A stretch of 24,882 nucleotides of DNA from Methylobacter sp. (GTDB taxonomy: Bacteria; Pseudomonadota; Gammaproteobacteria; Methylococcales; Methylomonadaceae). Under the pieces are notes generated by a model. That model was not told the origin of the DNA and made no database searches. It saw only the letters and a list, made by a program, of their open reading frames with translations. Of this stretch, positions 8,955-17,908 are shown piece by piece (the stretch's first letter is position 1; every line of letters starts with the position of its first letter). Location: the NCBI GenBank assembly GCA_003158415.1, contig PMJA01000280.1, positions 495 through 25,376 of the forward strand, read 5' to 3'. The position numbers and the translations under genes were made by a program.

Positions 8955-9071
8955 AGTTAGAAATGTTTCAGACTGATGACAGGACGACGTGAAAACATCG
9001 GGTTTTGAGTGCAGTTGTAGGTCATCGCAACGCCACATAATGATCCTTTCGAGGGCCAGGAGATTTAAATC

Positions 9072-10994
9072 ATGAAAAAATATATACAAACCACGCTTCT
9101 TTGGGCTGTTGTGTTAGTCGGTGCATTTTTAATATACAACCGCGTAAACACCACGCCGCCGATAGACGAATCCATCGCTTATTCCGACTTTATCACCAAG
9201 GTTAAGAATAAACTGGTGGAACGTGTAGAAATGTCCGGGCCTTCAATTAAGCTTCGCACATCGGACGGTCAGAATTATGAAACGTTTAACCCGAACGATC
9301 CTCATTTAATTGATGATCTTTTAAGCGCCGGTGTCCAGATAAGAACCAAACCGCCGGTACAGCAATCGGTTTTTATGCAGATGTTTATCTCCTGGTTTCC
9401 CATGCTGCTATTGATTGTTGTGTGGATGATCTATATGCGTAAAACCCAAGGTGGCGGCATGGGCGGCAATGCCTTTGGCAAAAGCAAGGCTAAGCTGCTC
9501 GAAGAAGACAAATTGACCGCCACCTTTGCGGACGTCGCAGGCTGTGAAGAAGCTAAAGAAGACGTGGCTGAACTGGTCGATTTTTTGGCGGATCCACTAA
9601 AATTCCAAAAACTGGGCGGACAAATACCGCGCGGAATTTTAATGGTAGGGCCTCCAGGTACCGGTAAAACGTTGATTGCCAGGGCGATTGCAGGCGAGGC
9701 TGGGGTTAAGTTTTTTACCGTTTCCGGTTCCGATTTTGTTGAAATGTTTGTCGGCGTCGGCGCATCCAGAGTCAGGGATATGTTCGCCCAGGCTAAGGAA
9801 CACGCGCCTTGCATCATATTTATCGACGAAATCGATGCAGTCGGACGTCAACGCGGCGGCGCAGGCATGGGCGGCGGCAATGATGAGCGCGAACAAACCT
9901 TGAATCAGTTGCTGGTGGAAATGGATGGTTTTACCGGCAACGAAGGCGTTATCGTTATCGCTGCAACCAACCGCGCCGATGTGCTGGACAAAGCCTTACT
10001 TAGACCGGGTCGCTTTGACCGTCAGGTTAATGTCGGCTTACCCGATGTGCGCGGTCGCGAACAGATTTTGAACGTACATATTAAAAAAGTGCCCGCCGCC
10101 GATGATGTTAAATTAAAAGATATTGCTAGAGGCACGCCGGGGTTTTCAGGCGCGGAATTGGCGAATGTCGTCAATGAGGCCGCTTTGTTTGCCGCCAGAT
10201 CGAATAAAGTGCAAGTCAGCATGAGCGATCTCGAAAAAGCCAAGGACAAAATTCTCATGGGCGCCGAGAGGCATACCATGGTGATGACGGAAGAAGATAA
10301 GTTATTAACAGCTTATCATGAAGCCGGCCATTGTATTGTTGGGCAATCATCGCCCGATCACGATCCTGTCTACAAAGTAAGCATCATGCCGCGAGGCCGG
10401 GCTCTGGGTATCACCATGTTTTTACCCGAAAGGGATCTATACAGCGCCAGCAAACGCAAACTGGAAAGCCAGATAGCCAGTTTGTTTGGCGGACGGATTG
10501 CGGAGCTTATGATTTATGGCGGCGACCGCGTGACCACAGGGGCATCCAACGACATAGAACGGGCTACTGAACTGGCGCGCAACATGGTCACCCGCTGGGG
10601 CTTTTCCGACAAGCTCGGCCCGCTGGTTTACGGCGAGGAAAACGGCCAACCTTTCATGGGTTATCCCGGCTCGCAAGGCAGTAAAGTGTCCAGTACGATC
10701 GCCCACCATATTGATGAAGAAATACGTGCGGTTATCGACGCCAACTATCAACGTGCAGAAACCATTTTGCAGGAAAACATCAGCATACTCCACAAAATGG
10801 CGGATGCCTTGATGAAATGGGAAACCATTAATAAGGATCAAATCGATGACTTGATGGCCGGTAAAGAGCCGCGTCCGCCACAGGATGATAATGATTCAGC
10901 CGGAAAGCCCAGTTATACCAAACCCGACAAAGTTGATATAAGTAAACCGGTAAAAACCGCTATCGACAAAAAGAAACCTGCCGGACAAGTTTGA
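9072..10994 (+). CDS. ftsH: ATP-dependent zinc metalloprotease FtsH
   Basis: This 640-residue inner-membrane AAA+ protease degrades misassembled membrane proteins and regulatory proteins. It has two membrane helices (about 5-22 and 103-121) around a small periplasmic domain, Walker A GPPGTGKT (193-200), Walker B IIFIDEID (248-255), the second region of homology ending RPGRFDRQ, and the zinc-protease motif HEAGH (416-420) with the third ligand Asp494. Length matches E. coli FtsH (644 or 647). AGGAG lies 9-10 nt before the ATG. The usual neighbours rrmJ, folP and glmM are absent; here it follows a sigma-factor gene and ends at a strong terminator. Confidence 0.98.
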   Translation: MKKYIQTTLLWAVVLVGAFLIYNRVNTTPPIDESIAYSDFITKVKNKLVERVEMSGPSIKLRTSDGQNYETFNPNDPHLIDDLLSAGVQIRTKPPVQQSVFMQMFISWFPMLLLIVVWMIYMRKTQGGGMGGNAFGKSKAKLLEEDKLTATFADVAGCEEAKEDVAELVDFLADPLKFQKLGGQIPRGILMVGPPGTGKTLIARAIAGEAGVKFFTVSGSDFVEMFVGVGASRVRDMFAQAKEHAPCIIFIDEIDAVGRQRGGAGMGGGNDEREQTLNQLLVEMDGFTGNEGVIVIAATNRADVLDKALLRPGRFDRQVNVGLPDVRGREQILNVHIKKVPAADDVKLKDIARGTPGFSGAELANVVNEAALFAARSNKVQVSMSDLEKAKDKILMGAERHTMVMTEEDKLLTAYHEAGHCIVGQSSPDHDPVYKVSIMPRGRALGITMFLPERDLYSASKRKLESQIASLFGGRIAELMIYGGDRVTTGASNDIERATELARNMVTRWGFSDKLGPLVYGEENGQPFMGYPGSQGSKVSSTIAHHIDEEIRAVIDANYQRAETILQENISILHKMADALMKWETINKDQIDDLMAGKEPRPPQDDNDSAGKPSYTKPDKVDISKPVKTAIDKKKPAGQV

Positions 10995-11009
10995 GGTGCG
11001 CTTATTTTT

Positions 11010-11036
11010 GGGGCTTATGTTAAGCCCCATTTTTTT
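11010..11036 (+). terminator. Intrinsic terminator after ftsH
   Basis: An 8-bp perfect stem GGGGCTTA/TAAGCCCC with a TGT loop is followed by ATTTTTTT, 15 bp after the ftsH stop codon. The minus-strand reading lacks a U-tract, so it acts on ftsH rather than on the convergent arsenite exporter gene. Confidence 0.9.
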
Positions 11037-11108
11037 GCAGCACTGCTATTTGTAATAACATACCTGTCATATTTAAACCGTTGGCGTCATCAGAGCAATA
11101 GACGTTTA

Positions 11109-12200
11109 TTAGGCAAGCGTCGACGTAAAGTATTTGCGCTTGAAGTAAAGGGCGACTTTGACCAGGCCGATTAAAACCGGAACCTCAACCAGCGGACCTA
11201 TCACCGCAGCAAAAGCCTCACCGGATTGTAGGCCGAATACCGCTATCGCCACGGCGATGGCCAACTCGAAATTATTACCGGCGGCGGTAAACGACAGCGT
11301 AGCGCTAACACCATACCCGGCTCCGGCCTTGGCCGACATATAAAACGTAAGCAGGAACATAATAATGAAATAAATCACCAGCGGTACGGCAATGCGCGCC
11401 ACATCCAAAGGCAGTTGCACGATATACTCACCTTTTAGGGAGAACATCACCAGGATCGTGAACAGCAGCGCTATCAGCGTGATAGGGCTAATTTTGGGGA
11501 TGAACTTTTCCTCATACCACTGTTGTCCTTTGCGCCGCACCATGACAAAACGAGTGAGCATACCGGCAAAAAAAGGGATGCCGAGATAGATCAACACGCT
11601 TTTGGCGACCTCTATGATAGTAACCCGGACTTCCAGGCCGGAAGCAATGCCCAGCCAATCAGGCAGGACGGTGACGAAAATATAGGCATAAACGGAAAAG
11701 AACAGCACCTGGAAAATGGAATTGAAAGCCACCAGACCGGCGCAATATTCGGCGTCGCCCTGGGCCAGATCATTCCAGACCAGCACCATGGCGATGCAGC
11801 GAGCCAGGCCGATAATAATCAAACCCACCATATATTCCGGGTAATCCCGCAGAAAAACTACCGCCAGCACAAACATCAGCACCGGGCCGATAATCCAGTT
11901 TTGGATTAAAGACAGCATCAATATTTTCGTGTTTTTGAAAACCTTGGGCAATTCCTCGTAGCGCACCTTGGCCAGCGGCGGATACATCATCAAAATCAGG
12001 CCGATGGCGATCGGTATCGAAGTCGTGCCGACCTGGAAATAATTCAGCTGATGGGTGAAGCTGGGCATAAAATAACCTAAGGCTATCCCGATGGCCATAC
12101 TGATAAAAATCCACAGCGTTAAAAAGCGCTCGACAAAGCCCAGGCGTTTGGGTTTGTCCAGTTTCGTAGAGCCGGATAGGTTTGTTTTTGACGGGTTCAT
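11109..12200 (-). CDS. arsB: ACR3-family arsenite efflux permease
   Basis: The 363-residue protein is very hydrophobic with about ten membrane helices, as in the BART-superfamily ACR3 exporters (sometimes named acr3). It contains the ACR3 hallmark [13 protein letters not shown] with Cys135, a second cysteine at 153, and Glu312 in [13 protein letters not shown]; equivalent Cys and Glu residues are needed for As(III) transport in studied ACR3 proteins. It exports arsenite across the inner membrane. It follows arsR on the same strand after 141 bp that contains an apparent arsC remnant, so the gene is probably expressed from the arsR promoter. Its 3' end converges with ftsH. Confidence 0.93.
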   Translation of the reverse strand: MNPSKTNLSGSTKLDKPKRLGFVERFLTLWIFISMAIGIALGYFMPSFTHQLNYFQVGTTSIPIAIGLILMMYPPLAKVRYEELPKVFKNTKILMLSLIQNWIIGPVLMFVLAVVFLRDYPEYMVGLIIIGLARCIAMVLVWNDLAQGDAEYCAGLVAFNSIFQVLFFSVYAYIFVTVLPDWLGIASGLEVRVTIIEVAKSVLIYLGIPFFAGMLTRFVMVRRKGQQWYEEKFIPKISPITLIALLFTILVMFSLKGEYIVQLPLDVARIAVPLVIYFIIMFLLTFYMSAKAGAGYGVSATLSFTAAGNNFELAIAVAIAVFGLQSGEAFAAVIGPLVEVPVLIGLVKVALYFKRKYFTSTLA

Positions 12201-12218
12201 GGTTGTAATCTCGGTCAG

Positions 12219-12299
12219 TTAACTATTAAGTTTGCCTATTGCGTTCAACTCGGCGACCTGCGCCTCGCCGGACAATTCTTCCAGAGGCAAAGTCCGCAT
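12219..12299 (-). pseudogene. Probable C-terminal remnant of an arsC arsenate reductase
   Basis: A 26-codon open stretch reads MRTLPLEELSGEAQVAELNA then IGKLNS and a stop. The pattern LPLxxL-x(4)-L-x(3)-L-x(2)-IGK resembles the last residues of the low-molecular-weight phosphatase-like ArsC reductases often found between arsR and acr3. Nothing of the CxxxxxR active site remains, an in-frame TAA lies immediately upstream, and there is no ribosome site. I read it as a fossil of a deleted arsC. The assignment rests on family recall without alignment, and a chance match is possible in so short a piece. Confidence 0.4.
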
Positions 12300-12341
12300 T
12301 TAGTCGCAGGGTGCCATGCGCGCCTTGCAGTTGCGATAAAC

Positions 12342-12689
12342 TTAGCTGCACATCGCCATATCAGGCCTATTTGCCATTTTATGTAATCGTTCCAAATCGG
12401 TTTGAAACTGGCCGGTCATTTCAACAGCCGTCAATACATTTGCCAGTATCGGAAAAGCCCAGTCCGGCAAGGTCGGGTTAATCTGGTAATAAACCCATGA
12501 TCCTTCACGGGTGTCCAGTAATAATCTGCATTGACGCAACAAGGCCAAATGTCTGGAAATTTTGGGTTGGGATAAATCCAGCGCCGTCGTTAATTCACAG
12601 ACACAGAGCTTGCCTTGCTTTTGCAACAAAGCGACGCAACGCAAGCGCGTTTCATCGGACAAGCATTTGAAAAATTGAGCGGGGGACAT
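12342..12689 (-). CDS. arsR: ArsR-family As(III)-responsive repressor
   Basis: With the start at ATG 12689 the protein has 115 residues. It is a winged helix-turn-helix repressor: the recognition region LSQPKISRHLALLRQCRLL (39-57) is preceded by the metalloid-sensing motif LCVCEL with Cys29 and Cys31, matching the CVC site of E. coli ArsR. Arsenite binding to these cysteines should release DNA. A longer reading from TTG 12731 is unlikely because it would translate through the palindromic operator and its -10 box. It heads the unit arsR - arsC remnant - acr3. Confidence 0.9.
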   Translation of the reverse strand: MSPAQFFKCLSDETRLRCVALLQKQGKLCVCELTTALDLSQPKISRHLALLRQCRLLLDTREGSWVYYQINPTLPDWAFPILANVLTAVEMTGQFQTDLERLHKMANRPDMAMCS

Positions 12690-12705
12690 GTTGTTAACTC
12701 TGCTA

Positions 12706-12748
12706 TTGATATACGTATAATCATATATCAAAATATTTTGCGCGACAA
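12706..12748 (-). promoter_or_regulatory. ars promoter with overlapping palindromic operator
   Basis: Minus-strand -35 TTGTCG (12748-12743), 17-bp spacer, -10 TATGAT (12725-12720). The perfect inverted repeat TTGATATA/TATATCAA (12731-12724 and 12713-12706, 10-bp centre) covers the -10 and the likely start site, which is where an ArsR repressor would block RNA polymerase. It lies 16 bp upstream of the chosen arsR ATG. Confidence 0.7.
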
Positions 12749-12835
12749 CTGTTTTCTGGCTCTATGTGAAATCACCTTAAGCGTTGGGCAAGTTTCATTA
12801 GCCATGCTGAAACCGGGTATCCGCCGATAGACAAT

Positions 12836-12862
12836 AATGCCGGGAAAACTGTATCCGGCATT
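12836..12862 (-). terminator. Hairpin in the spacer between the RND adaptor gene and arsR
   Basis: AATGCCGG/CCGGCATT form a perfect 8-bp stem with an 11-nt loop. There is no clean U-tract on either side, so it is a weak terminator candidate for the RND unit. The rest of 12749-12982 shows no gene. Confidence 0.35.
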
Positions 12863-12950
12863 TCGAAAACAATATTAACGTCCAGTCTCAACAGGCTACT
12901 TGCTATTGACTTACGAAGCGTTTTGTTTATGTTGATGCCTTCAAACATTA

Positions 12951-12975
12951 CGATCGTGGTTGCAAACCCCGATCG
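12951..12975 (-). terminator. Hairpin directly after the RND adaptor gene
   Basis: Seven bases after the adaptor stop codon, CGATCG pairs with CGATCG and, beyond one mismatch, GGTT pairs with AACC around a TGC loop. The following sequence TAATGTTTG is only weakly U-rich, so this is a probable 3' end structure and only a possible intrinsic terminator. Confidence 0.45.
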
Positions 12976-12982
12976 GCGCAGC

Positions 12983-14197
12983 TCACGATTTAACCGCCGC
13001 CTTGTCCTTGGGCTTATCTTCCGGTTTTTTCTGCGTTTCCACCACCCTCACCGTTTCGCCTTCGACCAATAAATCCGACGGGCTGGCAACCAGCACATCG
13101 CCGGGATTCATACCCTGCAAAATCTCGACTTCGCGCCCGAAATCGCGGCCCAGCTTGACGGGGCGAAAGGCGATGCGCTTTTCGGCATCGACAATGACGA
13201 CATGTGTACCTGCCTGATCGACCACCAGGACATTGGCGGGCACCACCAATGGGCTGGCTTTGCCGCCGACCACGTTGATAGCGATTTCTACATAGGAACC
13301 GGGCAACAGCTTACCGTCAGTATTTGGTAGAGTAATATCCACCTGACGTGAGCGATTGATCGGGTCTAAAGCGCCTGCGACGTGTTCGACGCGGGCGGCG
13401 ATGAGCTTGTCTTTTTCTTCGATCAGGCGCACCGTCACTTCCTGGCCGACCTTGACGTCATCCGAATAAACTTGCGGCACCCAGACGCTCAAGCGCAACG
13501 GGTCGATTTGCGTCAGCGCGAACAACTCTTGCGTGCCTGCGCTGATGAGACTGCCCACATCGACCGATCGGCGCGTAATAACCCCGGAAAACGGCGCGAT
13601 AATACGGCGATAGCCTTCCAGCTTTTCCAGGCGTTTGACATTGACTTCGGCGGCCATCAGATCGGCTTGCGCCTGGTTAAGGGCGCCGCGTTTTTCATCG
13701 AGTTCCTGTTGCACCGCGCTGCCGGATTCGTTTAGAACCGTCCAGCGCTGCAAGGTCGAACGCGCCAATTCCAGCCTGACTTTGATCTGCGCCAGAGCGG
13801 CATGCCCCTGAGCCAGTTCCTGCTCCAATTCGGGTACATCAATCACCGCCAACAACTCGCCTTTTTTCACTTGATCGCCGAGTGTCTTGTGCCAGACGCT
13901 TAAATAGCCGTTACTGCGGGCATAAAGTTGCGTTTCCGTGCTGCCGCGCAAGCTGGCGGGCAACACTATCTTGTGCGATACCTCGCCCGGCCTTGAGCGC
14001 ACGGCAATGACGCTGCGCGACAGGCTGTCGATGTTGCGCTGTTTCAAACTTTCGGCATCGCTTTGATTTATCACTAAGCGCCAGCCGCCTGCCAGCGTTA
14101 AAAAAAACAGCAGCCCGAAACCGACTCGCCTGACCACTATCAGGGTTCGTTGCGGATGGGACGGCAAAGAGAAAGTGGGGGTTTGATGATTGCTCAT
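12983..14197 (-). CDS. RND efflux periplasmic adaptor (membrane fusion protein)
   Basis: The 404-residue protein has an N-terminal membrane anchor (about 20-45) without a lipobox cysteine, a split lipoyl domain, an alpha-helical hairpin of Ala/Gln/Leu-rich coiled coil (about 120-185, QELAQGHAALAQIKVRLELA), and beta-barrel/membrane-proximal domains with the family signature YRRIIAPFSGVITRRSVDVG. It would link the inner-membrane pump to an outer-membrane channel across the periplasm. The C-terminus is Lys/Asp/Pro-rich. It starts 7 bp after the pump gene, so the two are cotranscribed and probably coupled. No TolC-type channel gene is present in the window. The substrate cannot be told from sequence. 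Confidence 0.92.
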   Translation of the reverse strand: MSNHQTPTFSLPSHPQRTLIVVRRVGFGLLFFLTLAGGWRLVINQSDAESLKQRNIDSLSRSVIAVRSRPGEVSHKIVLPASLRGSTETQLYARSNGYLSVWHKTLGDQVKKGELLAVIDVPELEQELAQGHAALAQIKVRLELARSTLQRWTVLNESGSAVQQELDEKRGALNQAQADLMAAEVNVKRLEKLEGYRRIIAPFSGVITRRSVDVGSLISAGTQELFALTQIDPLRLSVWVPQVYSDDVKVGQEVTVRLIEEKDKLIAARVEHVAGALDPINRSRQVDITLPNTDGKLLPGSYVEIAINVVGGKASPLVVPANVLVVDQAGTHVVIVDAEKRIAFRPVKLGRDFGREVEILQGMNPGDVLVASPSDLLVEGETVRVVETQKKPEDKPKDKAAVKS

Positions 14198-14204
14198 GAC
14201 GGTT

Positions 14205-17200
14205 TTATTCGGTTATAAGGGTTGCTCGAATTGAATGGCGCTGTTCCAGCCAGCGATGGACACTGGCAAAAACGATGGGAACAAATATCAGCGTGGAAAC
14301 TGTGGCAAAAGCCAGCCCGCCGATCACGGCTCGGCCCAGCGGGGCGTTCTGCTCTGCGCCTTCGCCCCAGCCGACCGCCATCGGCAACATGCCGACGATC
14401 ATGGCGAAGGCCGTCATCATGACTGGCCTCAATCGGGTGGAGGCGGCTTCCAGGGCCGCCATTAACGGCGGCACGCCTTCGCCCAGACGCGTGCGGGCGA
14501 AAGAAACCACCAGGATGCTGTTGGCGGTGACCACACCCATAGACATGATGCTGCCGGTCAAGGCCGGAATGCTCAGCGTGGTGCCGGTCAGGAACAACGT
14601 CCAGGCAATGCCCGCCAGCGCTGCAGGCAAGGCACTGACAATAATCAACGGATCCAGCCAGGACTGAAAGTTGACCACCAATAATAAGTACAACAACACG
14701 ATAGCCACCGCCAGCCCGTTCGCCAGCCCGACAAACGAACTGTTGAGCGTCTGGATCTGACCGCGCACTTCCAGTTCAACACCGCGTGGCAATGTTGCTT
14801 TACTTTCTTCGATCAGCCGGTCTATATCGATGCTGACCGAACCCAAATCCCGATCCTCGACATTCGCGTAAATATTAAACACGTTATTGGCATTAAAGTG
14901 CGTCACCGCCGCTGGTTGTATCGAACGTTTCAAAGTTACCAGATTGCCCAATAATTGCGGCTGGCTTTTATTGATACCACCCACTGGCGTGCGCATTAAT
15001 GCGTCTATGCTGTCGAGATCGAGCGGATTGCCCATTACGCCGATGTTTACCGTGTTGCCATTGGCTGGGTTCAACCAATAAGTCGGCGCGGTCTGCATAC
15101 TGCCACTCAACGTCAACAGCAGATTTTGCGCAACATCGCGGGCTGAAAGTCCCAGTTGATGCAGTTGCGCGCGATTCATTTCCAGATCCAGCGCAGGTCT
15201 ATTGGTGCGCTGGTAAATGTGGGCATCGACGATGCCGGGAATCTGGCGCAAGCGATTATTGAGCGTGACCACTAGCGGCAAGATCTCTTCCGGCTTGCCG
15301 CCAACTATTTGTATATCGATAGGCGCAGGCGTGCCGAAATTAAGGGTTTGGCTCACTTGATCGGCGGGTTGAAAAAAGAACTCCAGTTCGGGAAAAAGGC
15401 GCGGCAACTTTTCGCGTAAGTTCTTAATATAGGAGATGCTAGGCGCATGATCGCCAGGACGCAAAGAGATCATGATTTCGGTGTCAGCGGTTTCCACTGT
15501 GCCGGAATTGCCAAATAGCGTGTTACGCGTGCTGTACGGGCCGCCGATAATATCTAGCATATCGCCCAGTTCTTCCGTTGGGATAAGTTCTCGTATGATT
15601 TTTTCTACTTCGTCGATATGTTTAGGCATCTCTTCTATGCGTGTACCAGCGGGTGCTCGCACATGCAGCCTGATTTGGCCGGTGTCCACTGCTGGAAATA
15701 AATCCCGACCCAGCAATGGCACTAAAGTCAGCGACAGCAAACAAAATCCCAAAAAGGCAGAGCCGTAACGCAATCGATGATTCAGCAAATGACTGAGCAA
15801 AACAACATAATGCCCCCGGAAAGCTTCGAAGCCGTTCTCGAAAGCGTGGTGGACTTGCTTGAAAGTATGAGCGATGAAATTAGTTGATGCCTGGCTCTTG
15901 CGGCCATGGTGACCGGCCATCATATACATCACCAACGTCGGCACCAGCGTACGCGACAACAGATAGGACGCCAGCATGGCGAACACCACGGCCTCGGCCA
16001 TCGGCACGAACAGGCTATGCGCCACACCGGTAAGGAAAAACATCGGTACGAACACGATGCAGATACACAAAGTCGACACCAACGCCGGCATGGCGATTTC
16101 CGCCGCGCCATCAAGTATGGCCTGACGCGGATTTTTGCCCATCAATAGTTGCCGCTCGATATTTTCAATTTCGACAGTGGCGTCATCCACCAAGATACCC
16201 ACCGCCAGCGCCAGTCCGCCCATCGTCATCAGGTTGATGGTTTCGCCGATCAGATACAACACGATCAGCGAAACCATGATGGATAACGGAATCGACACGG
16301 CGATGATGCAGGTGCTGCGCCAGTTGCCCAGGAACAGTAAAATCATAGCGGCGGTCAAGCCTGCGGCGATCAAGCCCTCGTGCATCACGTTACCGATGGC
16401 CGCCTTGACGAACAGTGACTGGTCAAACATCAGGCGCATATTGATGCCTTCAGGCATTTGCTCGAGAATCTTGGGAATGGATTGCTTGACGTAATCGACG
16501 ACGTCCAGCGTCGACACGTTGCCGACCTTGAAGATGGAATTGAGTATGCCGCGCTCGCCGTTCTGGCGAGCTATCGTAGTTTGCGGCGACGCGCCGTCGC
16601 GTACATTGGCGACATCGCGTATCAACGTGGTCGTGCCATTGGCCGTGCGCACCGGTATGTCGCCGATGCGGGGAATGGAGGCAATCGAGCCGTTCAGGGT
16701 GACGTCGTATTCGGTAGAACCAACTTTGATCGTGCCTGTAGGCAATATTAAATTCTGTATCGCCATCGCATCGACTAGGTCGGCAGGCGTCAGTCCTCTG
16801 GACAGCAAGGCTGATGGATCAATGTCGACCGTAACTTGGCGGCTTTTGGAACCAAAAGGACTGGTTAGCGCAACACCTCGTTTCGATTGCAGAGCGTTGC
16901 GGACGATGTTATTGGTAAGATCGTTCACCTCCGTTTCCGGCACAACGCTGCTGGAAATGCCCAATTGCACCAGCGGTAAATCGGAAGCGGAATACTGTAT
17001 CACCTGCGGGGGCGCGGTGCTGGGTGGTAGAGAACGATAAACCGAGTTGCTGCTGGACATCACCTGCGCAAGGGCGGTGCGTATATCGACGCCCTCATGA
17101 AAAAACACCTTGATGACTGCAGCTCCTGCTAAAGAAACAGATTCACTGTGCTCAATGCCGTCTATCAAGGACATGGATCGTTCGACCGAACCGGTAAGAC

Positions 17201-17384
17201 GATCCGCAATTTCCTTGGCGGTCATACCTTTGTAATCCCACAACATGGCGACGACCGGAATATTAATATCCGGAAAAATGTCGGTAGGCATGTTGCGTAA
17301 CACATAAGGCGTGGACAACAGTATCAGTAGCGCCGCCACGATAAACGTGTAAGGGCGGCGTAGTGCAATATTAACGATCCACAT
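14205..17384 (-). CDS. RND-family efflux transporter, inner-membrane permease
   Basis: The 1059-residue protein has the AcrB-like plan: helix 1 (11-30), a large periplasmic loop, helices 2-6, a second periplasmic loop and helices 7-12. The essential acidic pair is present in helix 4 (GILVDDATVEIENIER, Asp400 and Asp401). In helix 10 the segment SMGVVTANSILVVSFAR has Ala954 where AcrB has the proton-relay Lys940, so it belongs to a different branch from the HAE1 multidrug pumps. The trimer would use proton entry to export an unknown substrate. It is transcribed ahead of its adaptor. The 98-bp gap upstream has no clear terminator or promoter. Confidence 0.93.
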   Translation of the reverse strand: MWIVNIALRRPYTFIVAALLILLSTPYVLRNMPTDIFPDINIPVVAMLWDYKGMTAKEIADRLTGSVERSMSLIDGIEHSESVSLAGAAVIKVFFHEGVDIRTALAQVMSSSNSVYRSLPPSTAPPQVIQYSASDLPLVQLGISSSVVPETEVNDLTNNIVRNALQSKRGVALTSPFGSKSRQVTVDIDPSALLSRGLTPADLVDAMAIQNLILPTGTIKVGSTEYDVTLNGSIASIPRIGDIPVRTANGTTTLIRDVANVRDGASPQTTIARQNGERGILNSIFKVGNVSTLDVVDYVKQSIPKILEQMPEGINMRLMFDQSLFVKAAIGNVMHEGLIAAGLTAAMILLFLGNWRSTCIIAVSIPLSIMVSLIVLYLIGETINLMTMGGLALAVGILVDDATVEIENIERQLLMGKNPRQAILDGAAEIAMPALVSTLCICIVFVPMFFLTGVAHSLFVPMAEAVVFAMLASYLLSRTLVPTLVMYMMAGHHGRKSQASTNFIAHTFKQVHHAFENGFEAFRGHYVVLLSHLLNHRLRYGSAFLGFCLLSLTLVPLLGRDLFPAVDTGQIRLHVRAPAGTRIEEMPKHIDEVEKIIRELIPTEELGDMLDIIGGPYSTRNTLFGNSGTVETADTEIMISLRPGDHAPSISYIKNLREKLPRLFPELEFFFQPADQVSQTLNFGTPAPIDIQIVGGKPEEILPLVVTLNNRLRQIPGIVDAHIYQRTNRPALDLEMNRAQLHQLGLSARDVAQNLLLTLSGSMQTAPTYWLNPANGNTVNIGVMGNPLDLDSIDALMRTPVGGINKSQPQLLGNLVTLKRSIQPAAVTHFNANNVFNIYANVEDRDLGSVSIDIDRLIEESKATLPRGVELEVRGQIQTLNSSFVGLANGLAVAIVLLYLLLVVNFQSWLDPLIIVSALPAALAGIAWTLFLTGTTLSIPALTGSIMSMGVVTANSILVVSFARTRLGEGVPPLMAALEAASTRLRPVMMTAFAMIVGMLPMAVGWGEGAEQNAPLGRAVIGGLAFATVSTLIFVPIVFASVHRWLEQRHSIRATLITE

Positions 17385-17482
17385 GGATTTCTCGGAGAAT
17401 TCGAATTAGTAACGGGCTGCTCTAAATGATCTGGCTGTTTTTTTTAACAATCACCGCCCAAGAATAGTTAAAGCTTTTAGAT

Positions 17483-17794
17483 TCAATAAGCCGCCAGCGC
17501 CCTCATCTGGCGGGCTTTATCCAAGCGAAATGCGACGATGTCCCACTGGATGTTGCGGAAAAATGCGTCTATATAGGATGCTGTCGTTGCACCGTAATCC
17601 ATTTGATAATCCAGTTTGGCCGGATTGAAGGGCAGTGGTTTCTGTTCGTGTAGGGTCGTGAAAGCGGGAGGTGTCGATGCTTTAACCGGAGCTTCCGGGG
17701 TCGCTTCGGCAGCAAATGTATCGGTTGCAAATGCTGCCAATGCCGCGCCCGCAGAGGCAGTGGCGATAAAATCACGTCGGGTGTAAGGGGGCAT
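17483..17794 (-). pseudogene. Internally deleted Tat-exported iron superoxide dismutase remnant
   Basis: The 103-residue ORF has a twin-arginine signal (RRDFIATASAGAALAAFA, from residue 6), then the typical N-terminal SOD entry LHEQKPLPFNPAKL (about 48-61), and passes directly into a typical C-terminal SOD end, YQMDYGATTASYIDAF and IQWDIVAFRL (63-91). About 120-150 residues of a normal SOD are missing, including all four metal ligands (two N-terminal-half His, the Asp and last His of the DxxEH region). The reading frame is intact and GGAG precedes the ATG, so a short exported peptide could still be made, but no dismutase activity is expected. The repeat TGGATTA occurs twice at the join (17595-17613). 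It follows cytochrome c' after 114 bp. Confidence 0.7.
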
Positions 17795-17862
17795 GCAGGT
17801 TTCTCCGCTTTTTTATTGATTCATCGCACAATTCGTTTGACTGTTATTTTTAGCTCGATGTG

Positions 17863-17887
17863 TCGGGTTAGACTATCGCTAACCCGA
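17863..17887. repeat. REP-like palindrome between cytochrome c' and the SOD remnant
   Basis: TCGGGTTAG/CTAACCCGA is a perfect 9-bp stem with a 7-nt loop, flanked by GTAGG on the minus-strand side. Palindromes of the type GTAGGTCGGGTTAGCG...AACCCGAC are common extragenic repeats in many proteobacteria. There is no U-tract, so it is not a standard terminator. Confidence 0.6.
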
Positions 17888-17908
17888 CCTACGGCTATGC
17901 TATAGACT

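Noticed and set aside
10437..10841. 134-codon minus-strand ORF inside ftsH
   Set aside because: It is antisense to a well-conserved protease gene and shows no domain of its own.
11523..11909. 128-codon plus-strand ORF rich in His, Gln and Asp
   Set aside because: Its odd composition comes from reading the membrane-helix codons of the ACR3 gene on the reverse strand.
12219..12299. The 26-codon ORF before acr3 as a functional small gene
   Set aside because: It has no ribosome site and follows a stop codon directly; it is better explained as a remnant.
12690..12731. N-terminal extension of ArsR from a TTG start (14 extra residues)
   Set aside because: It would translate through the palindromic operator and start upstream of the expected transcription start; the ATG at 12689 gives a normal ArsR length.
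16519..17040. 173-codon plus-strand ORF
   Set aside because: It lies wholly inside the RND pump gene on the opposite strand, has no family resemblance, and is typical of an antisense shadow.
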